Source of the DNA: JBPRGG01 sp051418075 | GTDB taxonomy: Bacteria; Bacteroidota; Bacteroidia; Cytophagales; Cyclobacteriaceae | Reading direction: 5' to 3' | Assembly (NCBI GenBank): GCA_051418075.1 | Contig: JBPRGG010000095.1 | Location: 1 to 8,368, forward strand | Length of the DNA: 8,368 bases | In this document: positions 7,995-8,368 of the stretch, piece by piece | Position numbering within the stretch: the stretch's first letter is position 1 | How the letters are laid out: each line of letters opens with the position of its first letter | Program-made: the position numbers and the translations under genes | Notes under the pieces: generated by a model | The model's database searches: none | The model's input: only the letters and a program-made list of their open reading frames with translations | What the model was told of the DNA's origin: nothing

Positions 7995-8037
7995 GGTACT
8001 TTTTGCCTTGATGCAAAAAGTACCCAAAAAAATCAAG
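7995..8037. repeat. 12-bp stem-loop with a loop complementary to the downstream flank
   Basis: The arm GGTACTTTTTGC (7995-8006) is perfectly complementary to GCAAAAAGTACC (8013-8024), leaving the 6-base loop CTTGAT (8007-8012). ATCAAG at 8032-8037 is the exact complement of that loop. The loop could therefore pair outside its own stem as an H-type pseudoknot, or the left arm and loop could switch to a competing pairing with the A-rich flank downstream. I recognise the TTTTTGCCTTGATGCAAAAA core from memory as recurring in Bacteroidota intergenic DNA; its role is not known to me. Confidence 0.7.
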
Positions 8038-8064
8038 ACAGAAAAAAAAGCCCTCACCTGCCGC

Positions 8065-8083
8065 GGCCTTTGCACTCAAGGCC
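8065..8083. repeat. Small GC-rich inverted repeat GGCCTT/AAGGCC
   Basis: GGCCTT (8065-8070) and AAGGCC (8078-8083) are complementary around the 7-base loop TGCACTC. The stem lies in the GC-richer part of repeat unit 1, 28 bases after the loop-complement site of the larger stem-loop, and may be part of the same folded element. No T-run follows on either strand, so it is not a terminator by itself. Confidence 0.45.
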
Positions 8084-8113
8084 ATCTTAGCCTGGCACAC
8101 CGTCGCACCTGCA

Positions 8114-8368
8114 TTTTCTGTCGGGCCAGCGCTTTTTTTGTTTTCTAACAATGATATTCTTCCTATAAAACATAGTTCAGGCAAATTTAACGGCATCAGC
8201 GGTCGTTACTTTGAAATTTATAAATAGATCATACATTAATCAGTGAATGTTCTGGTAAGTTCGTCATTTCGACACCAGGAGAAATCTGTTTGGGTTAAGG
8301 TAGATAGTTGCTATAAACAGATATGCTACGGAATTACTCAGATGGTTATTGATGGTTTCTGCTTTGTC
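8114..8368. repeat. Tandem intergenic repeat, unit 2, cut by the window end
   Basis: Unit 2 repeats blocks A (8114-8140), B (8171-8187) and C (8240-8368). Between B and C it holds 52 bases (8188-8239) where unit 1 has only five (7816-7820), so unit 1 probably lost about 47 bases or unit 2 gained them. The motif AGCGGTC is kept in both (7816-7822 and 8198-8204). The last base of the window is exactly where block C ends, so the hairpin segment that follows C in unit 1 may follow here too but cannot be seen. Confidence 0.8.

Larger units (their letters stand above)
7741..8113. repeat. Tandem intergenic repeat, unit 1
   Basis: Blocks recur in the same order in unit 2. Block A is 7741-7767 (matches 8114-8140, 25 of 27 identical), containing the shared CAGCGCTTTTTTTG. 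Block B is 7799-7815 (identical to 8171-8187, 17 bases). Block C is 7821-7949 (matches 8240-8368, 123 of 129 identical with no gap). Between A and B the copies are alignable but diverged. From 7950 on, the unit carries a GC-richer segment with two strong inverted repeats. Block C includes TCATTTCGACACC and the inverted pair ATCTGTTT (7865-7872) and AAACAGAT (7896-7903). The style resembles widespread Bacteroidota intergenic repeats, from memory. No protein is encoded credibly on either strand. Confidence 0.8.

Noticed and set aside
7930..8196. Two opposing small reading frames (7930-8148 forward, 7969-8196 reverse) over the repeat
   Set aside because: Both lie in the stem-loop part of the tandem repeat, where open frames arise from the palindromes; neither has a recognisable domain or a ribosome binding site.
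7741..8368. CRISPR array
   Set aside because: The repeated blocks are long, unequal and spaced by repeat-derived sequence rather than by unique spacers of constant length.

Overview
The window reads as chromosomal DNA from a member of the Bacteroidota. Support comes from the gene content (a run of exported glycoside hydrolases and a sulfatase), A-rich translation starts mostly without a Shine-Dalgarno sequence, moderate GC content with AT-rich gaps, and intergenic repeats of a style I associate from memory with this phylum. The genus cannot be fixed. Four genes can be supported, all on the plus strand.

Bases 1-727 carry no convincing gene. They begin with a short heptamer tandem repeat cut by the window edge, then hold degenerate G-run/C-run motifs. 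Just upstream of the first gene are two almost concentric inverted repeats (647-685), the best candidate for a regulatory site.

Bases 728-6166 form a tight three-gene unit with gaps of 48 and 21 bp: a GH78-type alpha-L-rhamnosidase, a family S1 sulfatase with an intact formylglycine motif (Cys-Ser-Pro-Ser-Arg), and a GH26-type beta-mannanase-like enzyme with both catalytic glutamates. All three start with an export signal; the sulfatase signal looks like a lipoprotein one. Together they look like part of a polysaccharide utilisation locus for a sulfated, rhamnose-containing glycan, possibly algal. No SusC/SusD pair, transporter, regulator or sulfatase-maturation enzyme lies in the window, so the substrate is inference.

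Bases 6360-7739, after a 193-bp gap, encode a membrane protein in which four SPW-type repeat units flank a vitamin K epoxide reductase-like core. The core keeps its membrane CxxC but has no loop cysteines. It looks unrelated to the glycan genes.

Bases 7741-8368 are non-coding and built from an imperfect tandem repeat. Unit 1 starts two bases after the stop codon of the membrane protein gene. Unit 2 starts 373 bases later and runs off the window. The best conserved block is 129 bp with 6 differences. Unit 1 contains a 12-bp stem whose 6-nt loop is complementary to a site just downstream, so an alternative pairing or pseudoknot is possible. This repeat and the cysteine-poor fusion protein are the least ordinary things here.
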